Of a DNA stretch of 64,000 nt, positions 18,097 to 26,441 are shown one piece after another. The position numbers and the translations under genes were made by a program. The first letter of the stretch is position 1. Every line of letters starts with the position of its first letter. The DNA comes from Allobosea lupini (GTDB lineage Bacteria; Pseudomonadota; Alphaproteobacteria; Rhizobiales; Beijerinckiaceae), in NCBI RefSeq assembly GCF_900109525.1, contig NZ_FOAN01000002.1, positions 372,001 to 436,000 of the forward strand, read 5' to 3'. The notes below the pieces were generated by a model. The model was not told the DNA's origin, ran no database searches, and saw only the letters and a program-made list of their open reading frames with translations.

Positions 18097-19332
18097 TCAG
18101 GCCGGCTGCGGCACGGCGCGCGCCACCGGCTTCTCGACGATCGGCAGGTTGATCAGCGCCGAGGCGACGCCAAGCGCGACCGAAAGCCACCAGACGATGG
18201 TGTAGGAGCCGAACTGCTCATAGAGGATGCCGCCGAGCAGGACGCCGAGGAAGCCACCGACCTGATGCGAGAAGAAGGCGAAGCCGTAGAGCATCGCCAT
18301 GTACTTGGTGCCGAACATCAGCATGACCAGCGCCGAAGTCGGTGGCACGGTCGAGAGCCAGAACACGCCGATGACGATGCCGAAGGCGATCGCGGTCGTC
18401 GGGCTCGGCGGCAGCAGGATGAAGGCGGCGATGGCGACGGCCCGGCCGAGATAGATCCAGGCGAGCAGATGGCGCTTGGGCATGCGTGCCGTCAGCCAGC
18501 CGGAGCCGAGCGAGCCGACCGCATTGGCGAGGCCGATCGCAGCCAGCGTCCAGCCGCCGACCCAGGCCGGCAGGCCGGTGTCCTTGAGATAGGCCGGCAT
18601 GTGCACGGTGATGAAGGCGAGCTGGAAGCCGCAGGTGAAGAAGCCGAGCACGAGCAGGACATAGGAGCGGTGCTTGAAGGCCTCGGCCAGCGCCTGCGCG
18701 ATGCTCTGGTTCGGCGCCACAACCGCGCCGGGCGCAGCGGCAGGCTGCTTGGCGCCCCGCATCGCCAGCATCACCGAGAGCGGCAGCACGGGCAGCAGGG
18801 TGAAGGCGAAGACGATCAGCGCCTGCTGCCAGCCGAGCGTCTCGATCAGGATGTTGCCGATCGGCGGGAACAGGAACTGGCCGAAGGAACCGGCGGCAGT
18901 GCCGGCGCCGAAGGCGAGCGGGCGCCATTGCTCAGGCAGGAGTTTGCCGAAGGCGGCGAGGATCAGGTTGAAGGAGCAGGCCGAGAGCCCGAAGCCGATC
19001 AGCACGCCGGCGCCGAGATGGAGCTGCAGCGGCGTCGAGGCATAGGACATCGTGACGAGCCCGGCGGCATAGAGCAGCGCGCCGGCGCAGAGCACCCGCA
19101 CCATGCCGAAGCGATCGGCGATCGCGCCGGCGAAGGGCGCGCCCAGGCCCCAGAGCAGATTCTGGATCGCCAGCGCCAGGCTGAACGTGTCGCGGCCCCA
19201 GCCGAACTGAGAGGTCATCGGGATCTGGAACAGGCCGGCGCTGGCGCGCGGGCCGAAGCTGATCAGCGCGATCAGGCAGCCGGCGGCGACGATGATCTCC
19301 GGCGCGTAGCCGCGCCTGGCGGTTGCGGTCAT
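18097..19332 (-). CDS. MFS transporter
   Basis: 411 residues with 12 predicted membrane spans. The loop 2-3 signature is present as GAIADRFGMVRVL, and there is a central hydrophilic loop near residue 195 (MRGAKQPAAAPGA). The overall pattern (PRASAGLFQIPMTSQFGWGRDTFSLA) resembles the OFA/MCT-like monocarboxylate group. The substrate is not assignable. ATG 19332 follows CCGGAGCC; the frame runs 19 codons further upstream without support. It has no partner gene. Confidence 0.86.
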   Translation of the reverse strand: MTATARRGYAPEIIVAAGCLIALISFGPRASAGLFQIPMTSQFGWGRDTFSLALAIQNLLWGLGAPFAGAIADRFGMVRVLCAGALLYAAGLVTMSYASTPLQLHLGAGVLIGFGLSACSFNLILAAFGKLLPEQWRPLAFGAGTAAGSFGQFLFPPIGNILIETLGWQQALIVFAFTLLPVLPLSVMLAMRGAKQPAAAPGAVVAPNQSIAQALAEAFKHRSYVLLVLGFFTCGFQLAFITVHMPAYLKDTGLPAWVGGWTLAAIGLANAVGSLGSGWLTARMPKRHLLAWIYLGRAVAIAAFILLPPSPTTAIAFGIVIGVFWLSTVPPTSALVMLMFGTKYMAMLYGFAFFSHQVGGFLGVLLGGILYEQFGSYTIVWWLSVALGVASALINLPIVEKPVARAVPQPA

Positions 19333-19484
19333 GACGGGCTCCGGAGCGAGAATCGTGTGTCTGCACGATAGGGCGTGCAACCCGAGCATGCCAACGCGAT
19401 TCCGTTACGTTGCGCATCACAGGATTGCATGATCGCCACGCAGCAAATTCATCGGATTTCGTCGGCAAAAAGCTGTTTATCTGC

Positions 19485-19490
19485 TAGAAT
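19485..19490 (+). promoter_or_regulatory. Extended -10 promoter of the 44-codon ORF
   Basis: TGC-TAGAAT forms an extended -10 (TGnTAGAAT) about 14 bp before the ribosome site of the small ORF at 19517. A clear -35 is absent, which extended -10 promoters tolerate. Confidence 0.4.
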
Positions 19491-19516
19491 TGCCTCTGCA
19501 ATCGTGGAGGCGACCA

Positions 19517-19651
19517 ATGCGTGCCGTCATAGAGTTGCTAGCTGACTACAGCGCCTGGCTGTCCCGGATGCTTCTGGTGACACCGGAGTTCATCACCAAA
19601 GATCGACGGGGCAACATGCCGCCGCCCTCCGGCGGCATCGGCGCCTATTGA
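19517..19651 (+). CDS. 44-residue small protein of unknown function
   Basis: ATG is preceded at seven bases by GTGGAGG (19504-19510), among the better ribosome sites in the window, and by an extended -10 promoter. The product starts MRAVIELLADYSAWLSRMLL and ends in a Gly/Pro-rich tail (PPPSGGIGAY). The first 25 residues could form an amphipathic helix or a short membrane anchor. A GCCGCC-CTCC-GGCGGC hairpin lies inside the last codons. It resembles no family I recognise. It sits alone between the minus-strand MFS gene and the DHDPS-family gene. A chance ORF cannot be excluded. Confidence 0.5.
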   Translation: MRAVIELLADYSAWLSRMLLVTPEFITKDRRGNMPPPSGGIGAY

Positions 19652-19695
19652 CGGTCGCTGCCAGCCTTCGACGGCGGGCAGCGAGAGCAGCTGGG

Positions 19696-20613
19696 CTATT
19701 TGCCCCAGCGCAAGGCGAGCGGATCGAGTTCGCGCGCGAGCTCGAGCAGGCCTTCGCGCGTCTGCGGATGCAGCGGCGTAAGCGGATGGCGCACCGCGTC
19801 CGACTTGATCACGCCGCCGGCCTTCATCACCGCCTTGGCCGAGCGCAGGCCGCATTGGCGGTTCTCGTAATTGATGATCGGCAGCACGCGGGCATAGAGC
19901 GCCGCCGCCTGCCTGCGGTCGCCCGCGGCATGGGCGGTGAGGATCGGCTTGATCAGGTCGGGGATCATTGCCGAGGTCATCGTGCCGGTGGCGCCGGCGT
20001 CGAGATCGGCCATCAGCGTGATCGCTTCTTCACCATCGAACGGGCCGACGATGGCGTCGCCGCCCGCCTCGATCAGCGAGCGCAGCTTGCCCGCCGTGCC
20101 CGGCACCTCGATCTTGAAGTAGCGCACGAGCGGCACTTCCTTGTTGAGCCTGACCATGAAAGGCACGGTCATGGTCACGCCGGAGAGCGGCGCGTCCTGG
20201 AGGATGATCGGGATTCCCGCTGCATCCGCCACGATCTTGAAATGCTCGATCATGCCCTGCTCGTCCGCCTTGAGCAGCGCTCCGTGGTAGGGCGGCATCA
20301 TCATCAGCATCTTGGCGCCGGCCTCGGCCGCCGCCTTGGCGCGCTGCGCGGCGATGCGGGTCGAGAAATGCGAGGTGGTGACGCAGACCGGCACCCGGCC
20401 GGCGACCTGCTCGATCGAAAGCCGCATGACCTCGTCGCGCTCGGCGTCGGTCAGCAGGAACTGCTCGGAAAAATTGGCAAGGATGCAGATGCCGTCGACG
20501 CCCTGGTCGACCATCAGGTCCATCACCCGGCGATTGCCCTCATGATCGACGTCGCCGTTCTCGTGGAAGATCGTCGGCGCGATCGGGATGATGCCTTTAT
20601 AGGGTTCGCTCAT
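19696..20613 (-). CDS. dihydrodipicolinate synthase-family lyase, L-2-keto-3-deoxyarabonate dehydratase-like
   Basis: 305 residues, TIM barrel of the class I aldolase/DHDPS superfamily. The Schiff-base lysine is K168 in RYFKIEVPG. The usual catalytic Tyr site (YNxP) is replaced by QDAPLSG (139-145). Together with ILANFSEQF and GPFDGEEAITL, this recalls L-2-keto-3-deoxyarabonate dehydratases rather than DapA or KDG aldolase; that comparison is from memory. Such enzymes convert 2-keto-3-deoxypentonate to 2-oxoglutarate semialdehyde. ATG 20613 is used; the frame extends upstream. It is 40 bp downstream of the macro-domain gene and probably belongs functionally to the tct/pdxA2 locus. Confidence 0.87.
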   Translation of the reverse strand: MSEPYKGIIPIAPTIFHENGDVDHEGNRRVMDLMVDQGVDGICILANFSEQFLLTDAERDEVMRLSIEQVAGRVPVCVTTSHFSTRIAAQRAKAAAEAGAKMLMMMPPYHGALLKADEQGMIEHFKIVADAAGIPIILQDAPLSGVTMTVPFMVRLNKEVPLVRYFKIEVPGTAGKLRSLIEAGGDAIVGPFDGEEAITLMADLDAGATGTMTSAMIPDLIKPILTAHAAGDRRQAAALYARVLPIINYENRQCGLRSAKAVMKAGGVIKSDAVRHPLTPLHPQTREGLLELARELDPLALRWGK

Positions 20614-20653
20614 GGCAAGGCCTCGGCTGTTCGTGGCTGGGAGGGGGTGGAGC

Positions 20654-21190
20654 TCATTGCGTCTGCCAATCGCCACTGCCGGGAAGCCCGCGCTGGTAGA
20701 TGGCGAGGTCCTCGGGCGAGAAGCAGCAGAAGATGACTGCGTCGAAGGAAGCGCCGGCCTTCAGGGCTTCCGCGACCGTCGCCACGGCGATATCCGCCGC
20801 AGCCGCGATCGGATAACCGTAGATCCCAGTGCTGATGCTCGGGAAGGCGACGGTTCGCAGGCCTGCGCCGGCCGCGACCGCGAGGGAGCGGCGATAGCAG
20901 GAGGCGAGCAGCTCAGCCTCGCTCCGGCCGCCGCCCTGCCAGACCGGCCCGACCGTATGGATGACGAAGCGCGCCGGCAGGCGATAGCCCTGGGTCAGCT
21001 TGGCGTCGCCGGTCTGGCAGCCGCCGAGCCGGCGGCATTCCTGGAGTAATTCCGGCCCTGCGGCGCGATGGATCGCACCGTCGACGCCGCCTCCCCCCAA
21101 CAGCGAATTGTTGGCGGCGTTGACGATGGCGTCGACGGCAAGCGTGGTGATGTCGGCCTGGATGGCTTGAAGTCTGCCGGCAATTCTCAT
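20654..21190 (-). CDS. macro domain protein (O-acetyl-ADP-ribose deacetylase, YmdB-like)
   Basis: 178 residues comprising one macro domain. ADP-ribose-binding motifs are visible: [20 protein letters not shown] followed by [25 protein letters not shown], and the second phosphate loop [12 protein letters not shown]. The asparagine/aspartate pair used in O-acetyl-ADP-ribose or ADP-ribosyl hydrolysis is present. GGAAGGA lies 12 bases before the ATG. It is co-directional with the mazEF-like pair (98 bp upstream) and the DHDPS-family gene (40 bp downstream). Macro proteins can reverse toxin-type ADP-ribosylation, but MazF is an RNase, so any functional link is conjectural. Confidence 0.9.
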   Translation of the reverse strand: MRIAGRLQAIQADITTLAVDAIVNAANNSLLGGGGVDGAIHRAAGPELLQECRRLGGCQTGDAKLTQGYRLPARFVIHTVGPVWQGGGRSEAELLASCYRRSLAVAAGAGLRTVAFPSISTGIYGYPIAAAADIAVATVAEALKAGASFDAVIFCCFSPEDLAIYQRGLPGSGDWQTQ

Positions 21191-21288
21191 GGCTGGCTGT
21201 CCTTCCGCTGGTATCGGATCGCCCCGCCCTGCCGACGATACAAGCACAGTGGTGATCGATCGCCACCGGCTCTCCATCGAACGATGCG

Positions 21289-21624
21289 TCAGTCGGCGAC
21301 ACCGATGACGAAAGCCAGCCCGGCCGTCACGCGCGCCATCTCGGCGGCGGTCAAGCGTCCGATGGAGCCGGATACCCGGCTGCGCATGAGGGTGACCGGC
21401 TTGTCGACCATCACCTGCGATCGCTCGCGCAAGCCATTCTCCAGCGACGGTTCGATCATGACACGAAGGTCCGACGCATCGACCAAGGTCGACGTCATCT
21501 GACAGACCACAACGGAGGGATGCGCGGCTGGAATCGCATCGCTCTGAACGATGACCGCTGGCCGTGGCTTGCCATAATCTCCAGCAGCCGCGACGATCAC
21601 GACAGCGCCGCGGCTCAAGCTCAA
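21289..21624 (-). CDS. mazF: type II toxin, PemK/MazF family
   Basis: 111 residues with the MazF/PemK fold. The N-terminal strand is [25 protein letters not shown], the middle segment is [10 protein letters not shown], and the family-typical [20 protein letters not shown] segment is followed by [12 protein letters not shown]. MazF toxins cleave mRNA at short single-stranded motifs and halt translation. The start is TTG at 21624, overlapping the antitoxin stop (TTGA), which implies translational coupling and antitoxin excess. The gene is full length with no visible lesion. Confidence 0.88.
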   Translation of the reverse strand: MSLSRGAVVIVAAAGDYGKPRPAVIVQSDAIPAAHPSVVVCQMTSTLVDASDLRVMIEPSLENGLRERSQVMVDKPVTLMRSRVSGSIGRLTAAEMARVTAGLAFVIGVAD

Positions 21625-21836
21625 TCGTCCCTCGCCGGGTTGTCAAATTCGGACACCGATTCGATCCAGCGCAAGGCGTCGTCCTCTGCGGCGAGATCGA
21701 GCCTCGCGACCTGCCGCACGATCCGAGCACGGACAGCCGGCGAACGCGCATCGGGAACGAGCAGACGCACCTCGCGCAAGTTTTGCTCGCGCCGTCTACG
21801 ACGCATGTCGCGCATCCGCTCTGCAACCGCTGCCAC
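21621..21836 (-). CDS. antitoxin MazE family protein (DUF3018 type)
   Basis: 71 residues from a GTG start; CGGAGGT lies six bases upstream. The basic N-terminus ([17 protein letters not shown]) followed by [21 protein letters not shown] and an acidic tail ([12 protein letters not shown]) matches the short MazE-like antitoxins that pair with PemK/MazF in alphaproteobacteria. The N-terminal part would bind DNA and the acidic C-terminus would neutralise the toxin. Its stop overlaps the toxin start. The perfect palindrome at 21865-21878 upstream is the likely autoregulatory operator. Confidence 0.87.
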   Translation of the reverse strand: MAAVAERMRDMRRRRREQNLREVRLLVPDARSPAVRARIVRQVARLDLAAEDDALRWIESVSEFDNPARDD

Positions 21837-21864
21837 GGCGAGACCTCCGGTAACGAGCGGAAAA

Positions 21865-21878
21865 CGTAACGCGTTACG
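21865..21878. promoter_or_regulatory. Palindromic operator candidate of the mazEF-like module
   Basis: CGTAACGCGTTACG is a perfect 14-bp palindrome 29-42 bp upstream of the antitoxin start, where the promoter should lie. A related half-site TAACGAGC occurs at 21851-21858. Type II antitoxins and toxin-antitoxin complexes usually bind such sites to repress their own operon. The site sits in the 78-bp gap after the tctA stop. Confidence 0.55.
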
Positions 21879-21914
21879 AGCTTGCCGGCAAGATCGCCCG
21901 CCATGCCGCCACCG

Positions 21915-23432
21915 TCACGCCTTCGCCGCGCGCGCCGTCACCAGCTTGCGGATGCCGCGCCTTGTCGAGCCGATCAGCGGGAAGAGCAGGAGCGCAAGAG
22001 CGATCGCCATCAGGCTCGCGACCAGGGCGTTCGACCAGAAGATCGAGAGCGAGCCCTGGCTGAAGATCATCGACTGGCGGAAGGCGTCCTCCGCCTTGTC
22101 GCCGATGACCATGGCCAGCACCAGGGGCGCGATGGGATAGTCGAGCTTCTTGAAGAGATAACCGACGATGCCGAAGGCGAGCGCCAGCCAGATGTCGAAT
22201 TCCTTGTTGCCGACGGTATAGGCGCCGATGAAGCAGACCACGACGATCGCCGGGCCAATGATCGAGAACGGGATGCGCAGGATCGAGGCGAAGAGCGGCA
22301 CCGTCGCCAGCACCACGATGACCGCGACGACGTTGCCGAGATACATCGAGGCGATCAGGCCCCAGACGAAGTCGGGCCGCTCGACGAACAGCATCGGGCC
22401 GGGGTTAAGGCCCCAGATCATCAGCCCGCCCATCATCACCGCAGCCGTCGCCGAACCCGGGATGCCGAGCGCCAGCATCGGCAGCATCGCCGAGGAGCCG
22501 GCGGCATGGTCGGCGGTCTCGGGCGAGATCACGCCCTCGGGCTCGCCCTTGCCGAACTTCTCGGGATTGCGCGAGGAGCGCTTGGCCATCGCATAGCTCA
22601 TGAAAGAGGCCGCGGTCGGGCCGCCCGGCGTGATGCCCATCCAGATGCCGATGATGCTGGAGCGCAGCAGCGCCAGCCAGTAGCGCGGCAGTTTCAGCGC
22701 GGTGGCGAACACGTCGCGCGGGCTGACCTTGGCCTTGACCCCGTCGAAGCGCAGGCCCTCCTCCATCGTCTGCAGCAGCTCGCCGAGGCCGAACAGGCCG
22801 ATCACCGCGATCAGAAAGCTGACGCCGGCGAGCAGCACGTCGAACTCATAGGTCAGGCGGACATTACCCGAGACCGAGTCCATGCCGATCGAGGCGAAGG
22901 CGAAGCCCATCGCCATCGAGACGATGGTCTTGAAGGGCGAAGCGCCACCAAGCCCGACAAAGCTGGCGAAGGTCATGAAATAAACAGCGAAATACTCCGG
23001 CGAGGAGAATTTCAGCGCGAAGCGCGCGACCCAGCCGGAAAGCAGCGTGATCAGGATGACGCCGGCCATGGCGCCGATGCCGGCCGACAGGAAGGCGAAG
23101 GAAAGCGCTTCGGTCGCCCTGCCCTGCTTGGCCATCGGGTGGCCGTCGAAGGTGGTCGCGACCGAAGAGGGCTCGCCGGGGATATTGAACAGGATCGAGG
23201 TGGTCGAGCCGCCGAAGAGCGCCCCCCAATAGAGCGAGGTCAAAAGGATGATCGCCGAGACCGGGTCCATGCTGAAGGTCAGCGGCAGCATCAGCGAGAC
23301 GCCGTTGGGCGCGCCCAGGCCCGGCAGGACGCCGACCAGGATACCGAGCAGCACGCCGGCGAACATCAGCGCGATGTGATGCGTGGTCAGCGCGATCTGG
23401 AAGCCGTGAAGAAGCGAGGCGAAGTTTTCCAT
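21915..23432 (-). CDS. tctA: tripartite tricarboxylate transporter permease, TctA family
   Basis: 505 residues, the normal TctA length, with about 11-12 membrane spans. Signature segments are [18 protein letters not shown] near residue 35, [32 protein letters not shown], and in the second half [18 protein letters not shown] and [19 protein letters not shown], the paired TctA motifs. It is the large subunit of a secondary transporter fed by the periplasmic TctC. It follows tctB by 21 bp. The next genes downstream are the mazEF-like pair. Confidence 0.94.
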   Translation of the reverse strand: MENFASLLHGFQIALTTHHIALMFAGVLLGILVGVLPGLGAPNGVSLMLPLTFSMDPVSAIILLTSLYWGALFGGSTTSILFNIPGEPSSVATTFDGHPMAKQGRATEALSFAFLSAGIGAMAGVILITLLSGWVARFALKFSSPEYFAVYFMTFASFVGLGGASPFKTIVSMAMGFAFASIGMDSVSGNVRLTYEFDVLLAGVSFLIAVIGLFGLGELLQTMEEGLRFDGVKAKVSPRDVFATALKLPRYWLALLRSSIIGIWMGITPGGPTAASFMSYAMAKRSSRNPEKFGKGEPEGVISPETADHAAGSSAMLPMLALGIPGSATAAVMMGGLMIWGLNPGPMLFVERPDFVWGLIASMYLGNVVAVIVVLATVPLFASILRIPFSIIGPAIVVVCFIGAYTVGNKEFDIWLALAFGIVGYLFKKLDYPIAPLVLAMVIGDKAEDAFRQSMIFSQGSLSIFWSNALVASLMAIALALLLFPLIGSTRRGIRKLVTARAAKA

Positions 23433-23453
23433 GAGATGCTCCGGCTCGCGGCT

Positions 23454-23942
23454 CTAAAGACCGAGCATCGCTTCGACCGGCCCCTTGAGCAGGCCGACCT
23501 GGGCGAATTTCTCAAGGCCGAAATAGAAGAAGGCAGCCGTGCCGATCGCCGTCGCGAGCGAAGGCAGCCAACCATAGCGGCCCTGGAAGCGCATCGCGAA
23601 GACGAGATAGAGCAGCATCGCGACATACATGCCAAGCGTAACAGTCAGGATGACGAAGGCGAGCATCGGCAGGAAGAAGGAGAGCACGCGCTTGCCCTGC
23701 TCCCTGTCGAGGAAAGTCCCGGCGAGCGCCGCCGAGCCGCCCATCCGCCGGCCGATCGTGGTCACGATCGTGCCCGCGCTGGCAAGCGCGATCAGCAGCC
23801 CGCAATAGAACGGGAAGGCGCCGGGCTGCGGGCCGGAGGAATCCCAGCCGATGCCGAACTCGCGGGCGCCGTTGACGATGACGAGGCCGAAGGCGAGCGT
23901 CGCCAAAGCTGTCGCGATCTCGGCCTGGAAACGGCTGATCAT
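23454..23942 (-). CDS. tctB: tripartite tricarboxylate transporter small subunit, TctB family
   Basis: 162 residues with four hydrophobic spans (about 8-28, 45-65, 88-118, 128-148), the usual TctB topology. It is the small membrane subunit that pairs with TctA. ATG 23942 is preceded by GCAGGAGGAAAG. A longer in-frame reading to 24020 would translate into the palindromic repeat (MGPGSPFGRPGRH) and is rejected. The 155 bp upstream to tctC contain the repeat. Confidence 0.9.
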   Translation of the reverse strand: MISRFQAEIATALATLAFGLVIVNGAREFGIGWDSSGPQPGAFPFYCGLLIALASAGTIVTTIGRRMGGSAALAGTFLDREQGKRVLSFFLPMLAFVILTVTLGMYVAMLLYLVFAMRFQGRYGWLPSLATAIGTAAFFYFGLEKFAQVGLLKGPVEAMLGL

Positions 23943-23982
23943 CGGCTTTCCTCCTGCAAACGTCGAACGCCCAGCCCGACCA

Positions 23983-24083
23983 TGTCGTCCCGGGCGACCG
24001 AAGGGAGACCCGGGACCCATGCCGGAACGGTTCTGGCATGGAATCCCGGATCAGCGCGGCTTCGCCGCTTGTCCGGGATGACC
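23983..24083. repeat. Dispersed palindromic repeat, family A copy 1 (101 bp)
   Basis: Begins TGTCGTCCCGGGCGACC and ends CCGGGATGACC, with a nested hairpin GACCCATGCC/GGCATGG in the middle and a third small hairpin (GCGGC-TTC-GCCGC). A second 101-bp copy with the same order of hairpins lies at 48665-48765. This copy lies between tctC and tctB, inside the presumed operon, and its first hairpin begins about 15 bp after the tctC stop in the direction of transcription. Confidence 0.8.
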
Positions 24084-24097
24084 GGAGATTGACGACG

Positions 24098-25093
24098 TCA
24101 GTTTACGACCCAGCCTTCGCTCTTGAAGACCTTCGCGTTGGCGGCCTCGTCCTTGGCGACGAAGTCGGAGAGCTCCTTGCCCTTCATGAAGCGGGCGGTC
24201 TGCGCGGTACGGGCGATGAACTCGGCCCATTCCGGGGTCTTGCTGACCTTCTCCATCACATCGGCATAGAAGGTAACCGCGTCGGCCGGGACCTCGGCCG
24301 GCAGCCAGACGGTGCGCGGCATCTGGAAGGATTCGAGCGGCAGGCCGGCTTCCTTGCAGGTCGGGATGTCGCCCCAGCCCTTGCCGTCATGGATCGGATC
24401 GCTCTTGGCGAGGCGCACCGGCGAGAAGACGCAGAGCGGCTTCACCTGACCGGCCTTCCACTGTCCGATGTTCTCGTTCGGGTTGTTGGTGTTGGAATCG
24501 ACATGGCCGCCGGCGAGCTGGGTTGCAGCCGCGCCACCGCCCTGGAAGGGCACGTAGATCCACTTGGCGCCGGTCGCCTCCTGGATCATCGCAGTCAGGG
24601 TCTGGTCGGTGTCCTTGGACTGGCTGCCGGCCATCTTCAGGCTGCCTGGCTTGGCCTTCGCGGCCTCGATATAGGCCTTGGCGTCGGCATAAGGCGCGTC
24701 GCCCTTCACCCAGATCAGGAACTCGTCGAGCGCCAGCGCCGAAACCGGCGTCAGGTCGGAGAGCTTGTAGCCGAGCTTGGCGACGTAAGGCAGGAGATAG
24801 GCGTTGTTGGTGCCGAAGACGACCTTGTGGGCGTCGCCCTTGGCGCCCTTGCCGTAGATGTAGCCCTCGGCGCCGCTGCCGCCGCCCTTGTTGAGTACCA
24901 CGACCGGCTGCTCGATCAGCTTGTGCTTGGTGATGATCGACTGGACGATGCGGGCGAAATTATCGGTGCCGCCGCCGGGCCCCGAGGTCACGACGAACTC
25001 GATCGGCTTGGTCGGCTGCCAGGCCGCGGCCGGCACCACCGCGGCAATGACGGAAGCGAGCGCGGCGCCCGCCGCAATACAGAAACGTTTCAT
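24098..25093 (-). CDS. tctC: tripartite tricarboxylate transporter substrate-binding protein, Bug/TctC family
   Basis: 331 residues. The signal peptide is MKRFCIAAGAALASVIAAVVPAAAW. The mature part begins with the Bug motif KPIEFVVTSGPGGGTDNFARIVQSII and contains KGDAHKVVFGTNNAYLLP. Bug proteins enclose small carboxylates between two lobes and deliver them to TctAB. The segment FQGGGAAATQLAGGHVD is also family-typical. It lies second in the minus-strand unit, 69 bp after pdxA2. The ligand is unknown; neighbouring PdxA2- and KDA-dehydratase-like enzymes suggest a sugar acid or hydroxy acid. Confidence 0.93.
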   Translation of the reverse strand: MKRFCIAAGAALASVIAAVVPAAAWQPTKPIEFVVTSGPGGGTDNFARIVQSIITKHKLIEQPVVVLNKGGGSGAEGYIYGKGAKGDAHKVVFGTNNAYLLPYVAKLGYKLSDLTPVSALALDEFLIWVKGDAPYADAKAYIEAAKAKPGSLKMAGSQSKDTDQTLTAMIQEATGAKWIYVPFQGGGAAATQLAGGHVDSNTNNPNENIGQWKAGQVKPLCVFSPVRLAKSDPIHDGKGWGDIPTCKEAGLPLESFQMPRTVWLPAEVPADAVTFYADVMEKVSKTPEWAEFIARTAQTARFMKGKELSDFVAKDEAANAKVFKSEGWVVN

Positions 25094-25162
25094 GCTGTCT
25101 CTCCCTGGATGATCGTTGGAACTGGCGCGGCTCTTCTCGGCCGCTGCGCCGGGAAATCTGCA

Positions 25163-26197
25163 TCAGGCGGCCTTGCGCGCCGCCTTGCCCTCGCTCGCCA
25201 TCTTGATCGCGAGCGACAGCGCCGCGCGGGTGGCGCCGAGATTGGCGATGCCCTTGCCGGCGATCTCATAAGCGGTGCCGTGGGCCGGGGTGCAGATCGG
25301 GAACGGGAAGCCGCCGATCAGCGTGACGCCGCGGTCGAAGCCCATCAGCTTCATCGCGATCTGGCCCTGGTCGTGATACATCGTCAGCACCGCGTCGAAG
25401 TCACCGTTCCTGGCGCGCAGGAACACCGTGTCGGACGGGAACGGACCCTCGACCACGTAACCTTTGGCCTTGGCGGTCTTCACCGCCGGCTCAATCGTCT
25501 CGATCTCGTCGCGGCCGAAATTGCCGCCGTCGCCGGCATGCGGGTTGATGCCGGCGACCGCGATGCGCGGCGGGTTGAAACCGGCGGCACGCAGATTCTT
25601 CTCGGCGAGATCGAGCGCCCGCAGGATCCGTTCCTGGGTGATGTTCTGCGCCACTTCGGAGAGCGGGATATGCGAGGTGACGCGCGCGTTCCAGAGCTTG
25701 TCCAGCACGTTGAATTCGCTGGCCGGCCCCTCGAACGCGATCGCGTCGCGCACGAAGCGGATCTCGTCGTCATAGCCGGGATAGGCAAAGCGCATCGCCG
25801 CCTTGTTGAAGGGGGTGAAGAACACCGCATCGGCCTTGCTGGACGCGGCGAGACGCAGCGCGCGGCGGAAATTGTCGGTCGCGGCCTTGCCGCCGGCGAG
25901 CGTCGCCGTGCCGCGCTGGAGATCGGCAGGATCATGGTTCTTGAGATCGACGAAGACCGGCTTGCCGGCGTCGGCCGGCAGGGCATCGCCCTCGCCGATG
26001 ACGCGAACATCAGGCGTGAGGCCGGCATCGTCGGCGCCGAGCTGGAACAGGCGAAAGTCGCCGAAGACGATGTAGCGCGCGGCCTTGCTCAGATCGGGCT
26101 CGGCCAGGATGCGGGCGGTGAGTTCGGGGCTGATGCCGGAGGGATCGCCCATCGCGACCGCGATCACCGGCAAGGAAACCTGCGCCTTGATGTCCAT
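25163..26197 (-). CDS. pdxA2: PdxA2-type 4-phospho-threonate/erythronate dehydrogenase family
   Basis: 344 residues of the PdxA family. The N-terminus AVAMGDPSGISPELTARIL is followed by FTPFNKAAMRFAYPGYDDEI, metal-site His in ARVTSHIPLSEV, GINPHAGDGGNFGRDE, and MYHDQGQIAMKLMGFDRGV. No pdxJ or ksgA is nearby as for biosynthetic PdxA. Context with a sugar-acid-type transporter instead indicates the catabolic PdxA2 branch, which oxidatively decarboxylates 4-phospho-D-threonate or -erythronate. The DUF1537 kinase that makes those substrates is absent from the window. GGGAGGA precedes the ATG. It is the first gene after the operator at 26271. Confidence 0.85.
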   Translation of the reverse strand: MDIKAQVSLPVIAVAMGDPSGISPELTARILAEPDLSKAARYIVFGDFRLFQLGADDAGLTPDVRVIGEGDALPADAGKPVFVDLKNHDPADLQRGTATLAGGKAATDNFRRALRLAASSKADAVFFTPFNKAAMRFAYPGYDDEIRFVRDAIAFEGPASEFNVLDKLWNARVTSHIPLSEVAQNITQERILRALDLAEKNLRAAGFNPPRIAVAGINPHAGDGGNFGRDEIETIEPAVKTAKAKGYVVEGPFPSDTVFLRARNGDFDAVLTMYHDQGQIAMKLMGFDRGVTLIGGFPFPICTPAHGTAYEIAGKGIANLGATRAALSLAIKMASEGKAARKAA

Positions 26198-26270
26198 CTC
26201 GTCCTCCCGAGGCCGGCCACCGCCGGCTGCTTGGCTTCCGGCCTATCATGGGGGCCGCCGCGAAAGCAAG

Positions 26271-26288
26271 TATGCTGTATGCAGCATA
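26271..26288. promoter_or_regulatory. Inverted repeat, likely operator of the GntR regulator
   Basis: TATGCTGTATGCAGCATA: 7-bp perfect arms (TATGCTG/CAGCATA) around a 4-bp spacer. It lies 74 bp upstream of pdxA2 and 154 bp upstream of the divergent FCD-GntR gene. FCD-GntR proteins bind short dyads of this size and commonly repress an adjacent catabolic operon. Confidence 0.5.
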
Positions 26289-26391
26289 ACATTCCTGCAC
26301 TACTCTGCCGCGAGTCCGGCGACGGCTTCACCTGTCCACAGGTCTCGCTACGTCCGGTCGGGAGGTCGTCGCCGGAGCCGGGCCGCTCGCG

Positions 26392-26422
26392 TTGACAGCG
26401 CGAAAGCGCCATGCCGTACAGA
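26392..26422 (+). promoter_or_regulatory. Possible promoter of the GntR gene
   Basis: A perfect TTGACA (26392-26397) is followed by a weak -10 (CGTACA at 17 bp or TACAGA at 19 bp). The start site would be just ahead of the AAGGAG ribosome site at 26430. The -10 assignment is uncertain. Confidence 0.3.
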
Positions 26423-26441
26423 AAGACAAAGGAGAGCCGCG

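Noticed and set aside
20654..21904. Extended 416-residue version of the macro-domain protein
   Set aside because: The first 238 residues run through the mazEF-like genes in another frame. The macro domain and a good ribosome site support ATG 21190.
25163..26197. Biosynthetic pdxA for pyridoxal phosphate
   Set aside because: No pdxJ, surA or ksgA neighbours; the operon contains a substrate-specific transporter and a sugar-acid lyase, and an FCD-GntR regulator, which fits the catabolic PdxA2 group.
21882..26395. Two very long plus-strand frames (736 and 785 codons) opposite the tct/pdxA2 genes
   Set aside because: Both are Arg/Asp/Gln-rich mirror translations of well-identified minus-strand genes and have no credible ribosome site.
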